From Alphaproteobacteria bacterium (GTDB taxonomy: Bacteria; Pseudomonadota; Alphaproteobacteria; Rhizobiales; Aestuariivirgaceae): DNA of 11,217 nucleotides. A program made the translations under genes and the position numbers. Under the pieces are notes generated by a model, which made no database searches, was not told the DNA's origin, and worked only from the letters and a program-made list of their open reading frames with translations. The DNA lies in the NCBI GenBank assembly GCA_026400595.1, contig JAPLOT010000176.1:1-11217 (forward strand), written 5' to 3'. Below are positions 1-6,395 of this stretch, piece by piece (the first letter of the stretch is position 1; every line of letters begins with the position of its first letter).

Positions 1-1
1 G

Positions 2-34
2 ACGGCGCCGGCAGTCGCCTTCGCCCCGCTCTGA
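2..34 (+). CDS. Possible 3' end of an upstream gene (partial)
   Basis: Reading from base 2 there are ten open codons (TAPAVAFAPL) and then TGA at 32-34. This is in the same frame as the following gene and 9 nt before its ATG. Such spacing would fit an upstream gene in the same operon as the kinase-PqqD gene. The stretch is far too short to identify, and an open run of ten codons is common by chance, so this is only a possibility. The TGA does usefully limit how far upstream the next gene can start. Confidence 0.25.
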   Translation, partial: TAPAVAFAPL

Positions 35-43
35 AGGACGGTC

Positions 44-1204
44 ATGTCGTCGGTTCGTGCCTATGCCATGGCCGGACTTCCCGTCAGCGTGCGCATGCCC
101 GATGACAGGATGCTGGCTTCGCATCTGGCGCGTCTTCTGCCCGAGATCAATCCCTCCGCAGAACAAGGCGAGAGTGTTCTGGTCGAAATGAAGGGGGACT
201 CCGTCTTCCTGGTGACCGGCGAGGGGCTGACGCGATCCTTCACATGTCACGACCCGGTCGACACGGCCTGCGGCGTAACTGCCGGCTTGATCGGCGCCTA
301 TGCCATTGCGGTGCAGGACAAGCTCTGCTTTCACGCGGCGGCGCTCATCCGCAAGGGAAAGGCCTATCTCATTCCGGCGACGTACAAGTCGGGCAAGAGC
401 ACGTTCTGCGCCGCCTGGATGGCCGCAGGGCACTCCATTGTCACCGACGATGCCGCCATCTTCGATGTGCGCACGAATCATGTGTCGTCCTTCGGAATTC
501 CGTTGCGCCTACGCAACTCGCTTCTGAGGGACGGACCGCAGCCGCTGCGCGACTTCGTGGCCACCAATCTCCTGCTGCGGGGGCCGCGGCTGTCTTACGT
601 CCGGTCGCCCGACTCGGCGTCCTGCGTACCCGGCACCAGCTATCCGCTTGGCGGCTGGGTCTTTCTGGACCGAAAGGTCGGCGCGCAGCCAAGGCTTTCG
701 CGCCTGAAGGCGACGGAATCGCTGAGCCAGATCATCTGGCAGAACTTCGCCCGGCAAATGCCGGCTTCGGATCTGCTGGACGTGCTGCGGGCGGCAGCCA
801 CGCAGTTTCCCTGCTTCCGGCTGCAGTATGAGGAATGCATCGACGCCGTGCCGCTGCTGGCGTCTGCCCTTGAACGGCCGGACGAATATGTTCTGCCCGC
901 GCAGCAGAGCGAGGACCTTGGCACCGCCTTCGCGGTGGAAGACGACGGGTCCATCCAGGTGACGGAAACGCCGGGCGGCCTTTATCTTGCCGACGATCGC
1001 TATGGGCGCATCTACTTCTTCAATCCGAGTGCTGGCGTGATGTGGAAGCTGGCCGCGGCGGGGCTCGAGATCGACGAGGCCATCGAAGTCCTGGCCGAGG
1101 TCTATCGCGGCGAAGCGGCTGGAACACTGGCGCAGGACTACCGTCACTTCCTGGCGGAGATCGAGTCTCTCGGTCTCCTGAACGGGCTGCGTCTACCCGC
1201 GTGA
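44..1204 (+). CDS. HPr-kinase-like P-loop domain fused to a C-terminal PqqD-type domain
   Basis: A 386-aa soluble protein with two recognisable parts. Residues about 85-270 resemble the HprK/HPr serine kinase fold: FHAAAL (96-101), a P-loop YKSGKST (114-120) with Lys118, then TDDAAIFD (134-141), whose aspartates sit where HprK has its TDD motif. The first Gly of the classical P-loop is replaced (A112). Residues about 290-383 look like PqqD/RRE: a GGLYLAD strand, YFFNPSAGVMWKL, then a helix pair ending in FLAEIESLGLL. In known families PqqD-like domains bind leader peptides, and HprK relatives phosphorylate HPr or, in some lasso peptide clusters, the precursor peptide. A fusion implies a kinase carrying its own substrate-docking domain (inference). 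The start is fixed by an in-frame TGA at 32-34 and by AAGGA at 34-38, 5 nt before the ATG. The gene converges on the PepSY gene and overlaps it by 12 bp. Alternative: an HPr-rel-A-like system or a polysaccharide-associated kinase. Confidence 0.78.
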   Translation: MSSVRAYAMAGLPVSVRMPDDRMLASHLARLLPEINPSAEQGESVLVEMKGDSVFLVTGEGLTRSFTCHDPVDTACGVTAGLIGAYAIAVQDKLCFHAAALIRKGKAYLIPATYKSGKSTFCAAWMAAGHSIVTDDAAIFDVRTNHVSSFGIPLRLRNSLLRDGPQPLRDFVATNLLLRGPRLSYVRSPDSASCVPGTSYPLGGWVFLDRKVGAQPRLSRLKATESLSQIIWQNFARQMPASDLLDVLRAAATQFPCFRLQYEECIDAVPLLASALERPDEYVLPAQQSEDLGTAFAVEDDGSIQVTETPGGLYLADDRYGRIYFFNPSAGVMWKLAAAGLEIDEAIEVLAEVYRGEAAGTLAQDYRHFLAEIESLGLLNGLRLPA

Positions 1205-1777
1205 CATCCGTCCGCCGGTCCGCCGTGCCTTTGATCGCATCAGGCGGGGAATGGTCCAGAGACAGGCGCCGGTCAGTCCGAAGCCGATCAACAGCAGGCT
1301 GAAGAGATCCGCAAGAGTCGTGCCGAGGGGACTGCGCAGCCAGCCATGCGTGTGGAGTTCCTTGAGGATGGATGGCCAGTAGACATGATGGTCGATCACG
1401 GCGCCGCGTGCATCATGCAGCTGCCGCACATGGCTGGTCTTGTCGAAGTAGAAGCTGCTGTTCTTCGGGGCGATCACCAGCAGCGTCCCGGTCGCGATCT
1501 GAAAGGCAGGCTTGCCGTGATAGTCCTCGTCCGTCACCTTCTCGACCGGCAGGTCGGGAAAGGCCTGGGCAAACCAGGCGCGTGCAGCGGCCTCGTCGCT
1601 GAGGCGGCCGGGCTGGTCCTCACGCCACAGCATGTCCACCTCGTCGCTCCCGAAGAGGAAGGCCAGGTCCTGCTCATGATTGAGATAGAATCCGGTCAGT
1701 CCGAAGAGCAGCACCCAGGGAATGACGAGGACCCCGATCCAGCCATGGATGGTGCGAAGGAAGCGCAGCGCGATCAT
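1193..1777 (-). CDS. PepSY-type membrane protein with two transmembrane helices
   Basis: A 194-aa protein starting MIALRFLRTIHGWIG. One transmembrane helix lies at about residues 12-31 and a second at about 153-175, enclosing a periplasmic segment. The helix-flanking pattern is that of PepSY-associated TM proteins: HGWIG near the N-terminus, YLNHEQ (31-36), an LHTHGW motif (141-146) and then ADLFSLLLIGFGLTG. The histidines at 11, 34, 142 and 144 match positions commonly conserved there. The tail is basic (RSKARR), as expected in the cytoplasm. Function is not established; relatives accompany siderophore or heme uptake and flavin or ferric reductases. The start at 1777 is preferred over a longer reading to 1849, because the extension lies inside mutB and is unlike the family. 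The ATG follows the mutB stop after 4 nt, so translation is probably coupled. Its last codons overlap the convergent kinase-PqqD gene. Confidence 0.8.
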   Translation of the reverse strand: MIALRFLRTIHGWIGVLVIPWVLLFGLTGFYLNHEQDLAFLFGSDEVDMLWREDQPGRLSDEAAARAWFAQAFPDLPVEKVTDEDYHGKPAFQIATGTLLVIAPKNSSFYFDKTSHVRQLHDARGAVIDHHVYWPSILKELHTHGWLRSPLGTTLADLFSLLLIGFGLTGACLWTIPRLMRSKARRTGGRMSRG

Positions 1778-1781
1778 GACG

Positions 1782-3932
1782 TCAGACCGCCTTGCGCTGG
1801 GCATAGCCCAGCGTTGCGTTGAGACTGTCGAGCAGCGCCAGCGCCGCATCCGGGATGACGGTACCGGGCGGAAACACGGCCGCCGCGCCCATGTCGCGCA
1901 AGGTCTGCACGTCCTGCGGGGGGATCACGCCGCCCACCACGACCATGATGTCGGGCCGTCCCGCCTTGTCCAGCGCTGCCTTGAGTTCCGGCACCAGCGT
2001 GAGGTGCCCGGCGGTAAGCGTCGAGACGCCGACCACATGCACGCGGTTCTTCACCGCCTGTTCGGCCACCTCCTGCGGCGTGGCAAAGAGGGCCCCGATC
2101 TTCACCTCGAAGCCGATGTCGCTGAAGGCCGAGGCGATCACTTTCTGCCCGCGGTCGTGGCCATCCTGGCCCATCTTGGCGACGAGGATTGCCGGCCGCC
2201 GGCCATCGGCCTCGCGGAAGGCGGCGACTGCATGCCTGGCACGCTCGATCTTGTGCTTGTCTCGCGGTGTCGCGGCGTAGATTCCCTTCACCGCGCGGAT
2301 CGCCGGCGTGTGGCGGGTCCAGACGCGTTCGAGGGCCAGGGAGATTTCGCCGACCGTTGCCTTGGCCCGGGCCGCATCCACCGCCGCGGCGAGGAGGTTG
2401 CCGTTGCCGGTCTGCGCCACGTCGGAGAGGCGCGCCAGCATTGTCTCGGTCTCGGATCCGTTCCGCTCCTTGCGCAGCCGCGTCAGCTTCTCGATCTGCC
2501 GCGCCCGCACGGCGGCGATATCGACCTTGAGAATGTCGATCTTGGCATCCTCCTGCACCGGGTAGGTGTTGACGCCGATCACCGCCTGCTCGCCCGTGTC
2601 GATACGCGCCTGGGTGCGGGCTGCGGCCTCTTCGATACGCGACTTCGGAACGCCGGCCTCGATGGCCTTGGCCATGCCGCCCATCTTCTCGATCTCTTCG
2701 ATGTGACGCCATGCACGTGCCGCCAGGTCGGCGGTGAGGCGCTCGACGAAATAGCTTCCGCCCCAGGGGTCGATCATACGGCAGGTGCCCGCCTCCTGCT
2801 GCAGGAAGAGCTGCGTGTTGCGCGCGATGCGGGCCGAGAAATCGGTGGGCAGCGCCAGCGCCTCGTCCAGCGAATTGGTGTGCAGCGACTGGGTGCCACC
2901 CTGCGTCGCGGCCATCGCCTCGATGCAGGTGCGTGTCACGTTGTTGAAGACATCCTGCGCCGCGAGGCTCCAGCCGCTCGTCTGGCAATGCGTGCGAAGG
3001 CTGAGCGAGCGCTCGTCCTTCGGGTCGAACTGGCGGATCAGCTTGGCCCAGATCATGCGGGCCGCGCGCATCTTTGCCACTTCCATGAAGAAGTTCATGC
3101 CGATGGCCCAGAAGAACGACAGCCGCGGCGCAAACCTGTCGATCGGCAGGCCTGCGGCCACGCCGGCACGCGCATATTCCAGCCCGTCGGCCAGCGTATA
3201 GCCAAGTTCGAGATCCGCCGTCGCACCCGCTTCCTGCATGTGATAGCCGGAGATCGAGATCGAGTTGAACTTCGGCATGCGCTCGGAAGTGTATCTGAAG
3301 ATGTCGGAGACGATCCGCATCGACGCGGCGGGCGGATAGATGAAGGTGTTCCGCACCATGAATTCCTTGAGGATGTCGTTCTGGATGGTGCCGGCGAGCT
3401 TTTCCGGCGGCACGCCCTGTTCCTCGCCCGCGACGATGTAGAGCGCCATCACCGGCAGCACCGCACCGTTCATGGTCATGGACACGGTCATCTGGTCCAG
3501 CGGAATTCCGTCGAAGAGCGTCCGCATGTCATAGATCGAGTCGATCGCCACGCCCGCCATGCCGACATCGCCCGCCACGCGGGGATGGTCCGAATCATAT
3601 CCGCGATGGGTGGCGAGATCGAAGGCGATCGACAGGCCCATCTGCCCGGCAGCCAGGTTCCGGCGGTAGAAGGCATTGGAATCCTCCGCGGTGGAGAATC
3701 CGGCATACTGCCGGATGGTCCAGGGCTGCGTGGTGTACATTGTGGGGTAAGGACCGCGCAGGAAGGGCGCGGCACCAGGCCAGCTGTGGAGGAAGTCGAT
3801 GCCCACCATGTCCTCCGGCCAGTAGCAGGTCTTCACCGTCAGGCCTTCGGGCGTCAGCCAGTCGTGGCCGGGACGCGATGAGACGGTTTCGTTTTCGAAG
3901 CGAATGGCGCGGAAGTCCGGGATGCGACTCAT
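1782..3932 (-). CDS. mutB: Methylmalonyl-CoA mutase large (catalytic) subunit
   Basis: A 716-aa adenosylcobalamin enzyme that interconverts (R)-methylmalonyl-CoA and succinyl-CoA in the cytoplasm, in propionate metabolism and (in many alphaproteobacteria) the ethylmalonyl-CoA pathway. The substrate barrel carries RGPYPTMYTTQPWTIRQY (59-76), with Tyr66 and Arg73 at the known substrate contacts, STAEDSN (80-86), GYHMQEAGAT (229-238) with the catalytic-type His231, and LHTNSLDEA (350-358). The C-terminal cobalamin domain (about 580-716) has DGHDRG (590-595), whose His592 is the lower cobalt ligand, then GVSTLTAGH (635-643) and VVGGVIPPQD (665-674). Length and motifs are those of an intact large subunit. 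The start codon overlaps the mutA stop as ATGA, with GGAAG 7 nt upstream as ribosome binding site. No meaB/argK chaperone or epimerase lies in the window. A homodimeric enzyme is less likely because mutA is adjacent. Confidence 0.97.
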   Translation of the reverse strand: MSRIPDFRAIRFENETVSSRPGHDWLTPEGLTVKTCYWPEDMVGIDFLHSWPGAAPFLRGPYPTMYTTQPWTIRQYAGFSTAEDSNAFYRRNLAAGQMGLSIAFDLATHRGYDSDHPRVAGDVGMAGVAIDSIYDMRTLFDGIPLDQMTVSMTMNGAVLPVMALYIVAGEEQGVPPEKLAGTIQNDILKEFMVRNTFIYPPAASMRIVSDIFRYTSERMPKFNSISISGYHMQEAGATADLELGYTLADGLEYARAGVAAGLPIDRFAPRLSFFWAIGMNFFMEVAKMRAARMIWAKLIRQFDPKDERSLSLRTHCQTSGWSLAAQDVFNNVTRTCIEAMAATQGGTQSLHTNSLDEALALPTDFSARIARNTQLFLQQEAGTCRMIDPWGGSYFVERLTADLAARAWRHIEEIEKMGGMAKAIEAGVPKSRIEEAAARTQARIDTGEQAVIGVNTYPVQEDAKIDILKVDIAAVRARQIEKLTRLRKERNGSETETMLARLSDVAQTGNGNLLAAAVDAARAKATVGEISLALERVWTRHTPAIRAVKGIYAATPRDKHKIERARHAVAAFREADGRRPAILVAKMGQDGHDRGQKVIASAFSDIGFEVKIGALFATPQEVAEQAVKNRVHVVGVSTLTAGHLTLVPELKAALDKAGRPDIMVVVGGVIPPQDVQTLRDMGAAAVFPPGTVIPDAALALLDSLNATLGYAQRKAV

Positions 3933-5128
3933 GCCAGCGCTTCCACTTCAGCTGGATACTCCGCTGGCAGACGATAGGCCTCGGTGCCGATCACCGGCAG
4001 CACGTCCTTCCGTCCGGGGTCGGGCTTCGGCCAGACGCCCCGCTCCGTGGCCTGGAAGATGCCCCAGGCCTTCTCGCAAAGACCCTGCGTGTAGGTTTCG
4101 ATGTAGCCGGCGCCTGATGCCGGATCGTTCACGCGCCAGAGACTGGATTCGGCGCCGAGCACGTTCTGCACATTGCGCGCCACGCGGCGCGAGAAGCCGT
4201 TGGGCAGGCCCTGCTTCAGCGAGAAGGGGAGCACGGTGATCGAATCGACGCCACCGAGGCTTGCGCCGAAGACGGCGGCCGTGGCGCGCAGGATGTTGGT
4301 ATGCGGATCGAGGCTCGCCATCATGCGCCAGCACGTCTCGGCATGAAGCCTGAGCGGCGCATCGGCAAGACCGGCGGCCTTCAGCACGCGAGCCCAGAGC
4401 AGCCGCATGGCGCGGAACTTCGCCAGCGTCGCGAACATGTCCTGGCTCGCGGCGAGGGTCACGCTGATGGCGCGGACCAGATAGGCATCGTTGAAGCTGT
4501 CGAGCCTGCGCAGGTAGCCCACGGCCTCTCCAAGCACGGCGCCCAGCTCTTCCGCATCGGTCGCACCGGCCTCGTGCCAATGGCGCCCATCGGCATCGAC
4601 GAAAGGACCGACGAAGCCGCGTTTGGCGAGCGCCTCGGCGGCCTGCGTATCCTTCAGGCCAAAGCAGAGATCCAGCCGTTCGGGGTCCAGCGGCTGGCTT
4701 TCAATAAGCTTGGCCAGCGTCGTGGCGCCGCCGCCCTCGAGCCGCAGGGCGATGGCATGCAGGTGAATGTCATGCAGGATGCGGGGCAGGGCATCCATGT
4801 CCAGGCCGAAGCCCCGCGCCGTGGCACTCCCGCGCGCCACCAGCGTCAGCCCGGTTGCGCCATTGGCGAGGTCATCGAGCGCCTGGAGATTGGCCTTGTG
4901 AGGGTCGGGATGGTCGGCGCGCTGGCTGATTGTCCAAGGCTGCGCGAAAGGCCGCCCGGCACGCGGTCCAGGCTGTTGTCCGTAGAGCGGCTCCAGCCGG
5001 AGTCCATCCGCCGACGTGTTGACCAGGCGCGATTCGAAGCTGTCACCCTTCAGCACCGTCGCAACGCGCCTCAACCAGTCGGCGCGGTCAAGGGCCGGGA
5101 ACTCGGCCGCCAGGGTCAATTCGGTCAT
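3929..5128 (-). CDS. mutA: Methylmalonyl-CoA mutase small subunit, barrel-only
   Basis: A 399-aa homologue of the mutase barrel and partner of the adjacent mutB. Visible family features are PLYG (47-50), QPWTISQRADHPDP (63-76), aligned with the TTQPWTIRQY of MutB, RHWHEAGAT (182-190), aligned with YHMQEAGAT, and LHAETCWRMMASLDPHTNILRAT (261-283, read in pieces), matching the equivalent HTN region. GLPNGFSRRVARNVQNVL (307-324) matches the MutB SARIARNTQLFL segment. The protein ends at the point where MutB enters its linker, so the vestigial B12 domain seen in the larger actinobacterial small subunits is missing. It is expected to be structural rather than catalytic. The ATG at 5128 is chosen because the family sequence starts there; the open frame continues to 5245 only as a low-complexity extension. 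The ribosome binding site before it is weak. It overlaps mutB by 4 nt. Confidence 0.93.
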   Translation of the reverse strand: MTELTLAAEFPALDRADWLRRVATVLKGDSFESRLVNTSADGLRLEPLYGQQPGPRAGRPFAQPWTISQRADHPDPHKANLQALDDLANGATGLTLVARGSATARGFGLDMDALPRILHDIHLHAIALRLEGGGATTLAKLIESQPLDPERLDLCFGLKDTQAAEALAKRGFVGPFVDADGRHWHEAGATDAEELGAVLGEAVGYLRRLDSFNDAYLVRAISVTLAASQDMFATLAKFRAMRLLWARVLKAAGLADAPLRLHAETCWRMMASLDPHTNILRATAAVFGASLGGVDSITVLPFSLKQGLPNGFSRRVARNVQNVLGAESSLWRVNDPASGAGYIETYTQGLCEKAWGIFQATERGVWPKPDPGRKDVLPVIGTEAYRLPAEYPAEVEALA

Positions 5129-5198
5129 GGGCCTGTCATCCGCTTTGCGTTGCAGCATGTGTAGCGAAGCCGCAGGACCGGCGCAAACCGCCCTTGGT
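5129..5198 (-). other. Gap between the exporter adaptor and mutA
   Basis: A 70-nt space separates the hlyD-type stop from the mutA ATG. I see no convincing rho-independent terminator: the only short stem is CCTT-N5-AAGG at 5186-5198, without a T-run. I also see no good promoter. The exporter and mutase blocks may therefore be read through or separated by a factor-dependent terminator; the sequence does not decide. Confidence 0.4.
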
Positions 5199-6395
5199 CT
5201 AAGGTCGGGCAGCGACGATGGCGACGCCGTCCTCGATCCGGTCACTGGGATGCAGGATCACGGCCTCTCCGGCGGCCAGCCCCTCCCGGACCTCGGCAAA
5301 TGCATCGTTACGTTCGCCGATGGTGATCAGCCGCAGGCGAGCGCGCCCGCCCTCCGCCACGAAGACAGCCCAGCGGTCACCCTGGCGGAACAGGGCGGCG
5401 ATCGGCACCGCCAGAATGTCGTCGCCCTGCCAGAGGTCGATCCGGACAACGACCCGGAAGCCATGCCCGAGGCGCTCCCAGGCCTGGTGAGGTCCGTCGA
5501 GGCCAAGCACGACGTTCACACGCTGTTCCTCGATGCCGAGGGCCGAGACCTTGGTTTCGGCCGAAGGGTCGATGCGCACGACATGCGCGGGAAGCGGATC
5601 TCCACCCCAGCCGAGGATTTCGGCTCCGGCGCCCGGCGCGATCCGGACGGCATCGCGCGACAGGATGTCCGCCACGATCTCGAGATCGTCGGGATCGCCG
5701 ATCTCGACCAGCGGGGTTCCCGCCGGCACAACCTGCTCGCTTTCCGTCAGCACGCGCAGCACCCGGCCCGAGACGGGCGCTCTGACTTCCACGCAGCATT
5801 GGCCGTCGCCCTGCGGCCGCAGGCCCTGCGAGAGGGCCGCCTCCGCGCTTTCGAGCTCCCGTCGCCGAACCATCTGTGCGGCGCGCGCGCTTTCGACGGC
5901 CGCCAGTGCCGTATCCACATCGAGCCGCGCCTTCTCGAGAGACCGGGGCGAGATCGTTCCGCGTTCGGCCAACGTCTCGGCGCGCTGAAGCTCGCTGCGC
6001 ATGAAGGAGAGCTGCGCCTCCGCCTGGCGAAGCTGGGCGAGGCTCAGGTCCACGCCTGCCTGCGCGGCTGCGACCGTCGCTTCGGCGATGCGCAGCGCCC
6101 GCGAATCGAGAAGCGTGGGTGTCACCGGCCGCAGTGTCGCGACGATGGTCTTGCCCGCCTCAACCGCATCGCCTGACATGAGATCGACGCGCATCATCTG
6201 CCCGAGGATCGGTGCCGAGACGGTGAAGACATCGCGGATTCGGCTCTTGCCCTCGTCTTCCACCACCATCTTGAGCGTCTGCCGCGCGAGGACCGCCGTC
6301 TCGACCGCGACGGGACGGGGCCACAAGGCCCAGGCCGCCGCTGTGAGCACGGTCAGCAGTATTGCGATGCCTGCAATGCGCCGCAGCATCTTCAT
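5199..6395 (-). CDS. HlyD/MacA-type periplasmic adaptor of an ABC exporter
   Basis: A 398-aa membrane fusion protein linking the inner-membrane transporter to the periplasm or an outer membrane channel. It starts MKMLRRIAGIAILLTVL, a signal-anchor helix (about 5-25). First half of the lipoyl domain: about 56-90 (VSAPILGQMMRV). Long heptad-rich coiled-coil hairpin: about 98-190, turning at ERGTISPRSLEKA (144-156). Second lipoyl half: VRAPVSGRVLRV (204-215), then beta-barrel and membrane-proximal domains to the end. A vicinal Cys pair (200-201) lies where the coiled coil re-enters the lipoyl domain. The first ATG overlaps the permease stop as ATGA (6392-6395). A second in-frame ATG at 6389 has better spacing from the GAGGG upstream, so either could be used. 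No TolC-like gene is in the window. The substrate is unknown. Confidence 0.92.
   Translation of the reverse strand: MKMLRRIAGIAILLTVLTAAAWALWPRPVAVETAVLARQTLKMVVEDEGKSRIRDVFTVSAPILGQMMRVDLMSGDAVEAGKTIVATLRPVTPTLLDSRALRIAEATVAAAQAGVDLSLAQLRQAEAQLSFMRSELQRAETLAERGTISPRSLEKARLDVDTALAAVESARAAQMVRRRELESAEAALSQGLRPQGDGQCCVEVRAPVSGRVLRVLTESEQVVPAGTPLVEIGDPDDLEIVADILSRDAVRIAPGAGAEILGWGGDPLPAHVVRIDPSAETKVSALGIEEQRVNVVLGLDGPHQAWERLGHGFRVVVRIDLWQGDDILAVPIAALFRQGDRWAVFVAEGGRARLRLITIGERNDAFAEVREGLAAGEAVILHPSDRIEDGVAIVAARP

Noticed and set aside
1206..1221. Tandem GTCCGCCG repeat near the convergent gene ends
   Set aside because: Two copies of an 8-mer that lies within the PepSY coding tail, explained by codons for a basic, Gly-containing end; it is not a repeat array.
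1229..1239. TTGATCGCATC as a second FNR-like box
   Set aside because: The half-sites are wrongly spaced (TTGA-N5-TCAG) and it lies inside the end of the PepSY gene.
1722..3881. A 719-codon open frame on the plus strand opposite mutB
   Set aside because: It is antisense to a gene with every expected mutase motif. Its composition (Arg, His, Gly, Asp rich, no recognisable domain) is what GC-rich third positions produce on the opposite strand.
5158..5186. Possible minus-strand promoter TTGCGC-17-TACACA before mutA
   Set aside because: Each hexamer matches the consensus at only three of six positions, which is expected by chance; the correct spacing alone is not enough.
5186..5198. CCTT-N5-AAGG inverted repeat after the adaptor stop as a terminator
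   Set aside because: The stem is only 4 bp, with no following T-run, so it would not work as an intrinsic terminator.
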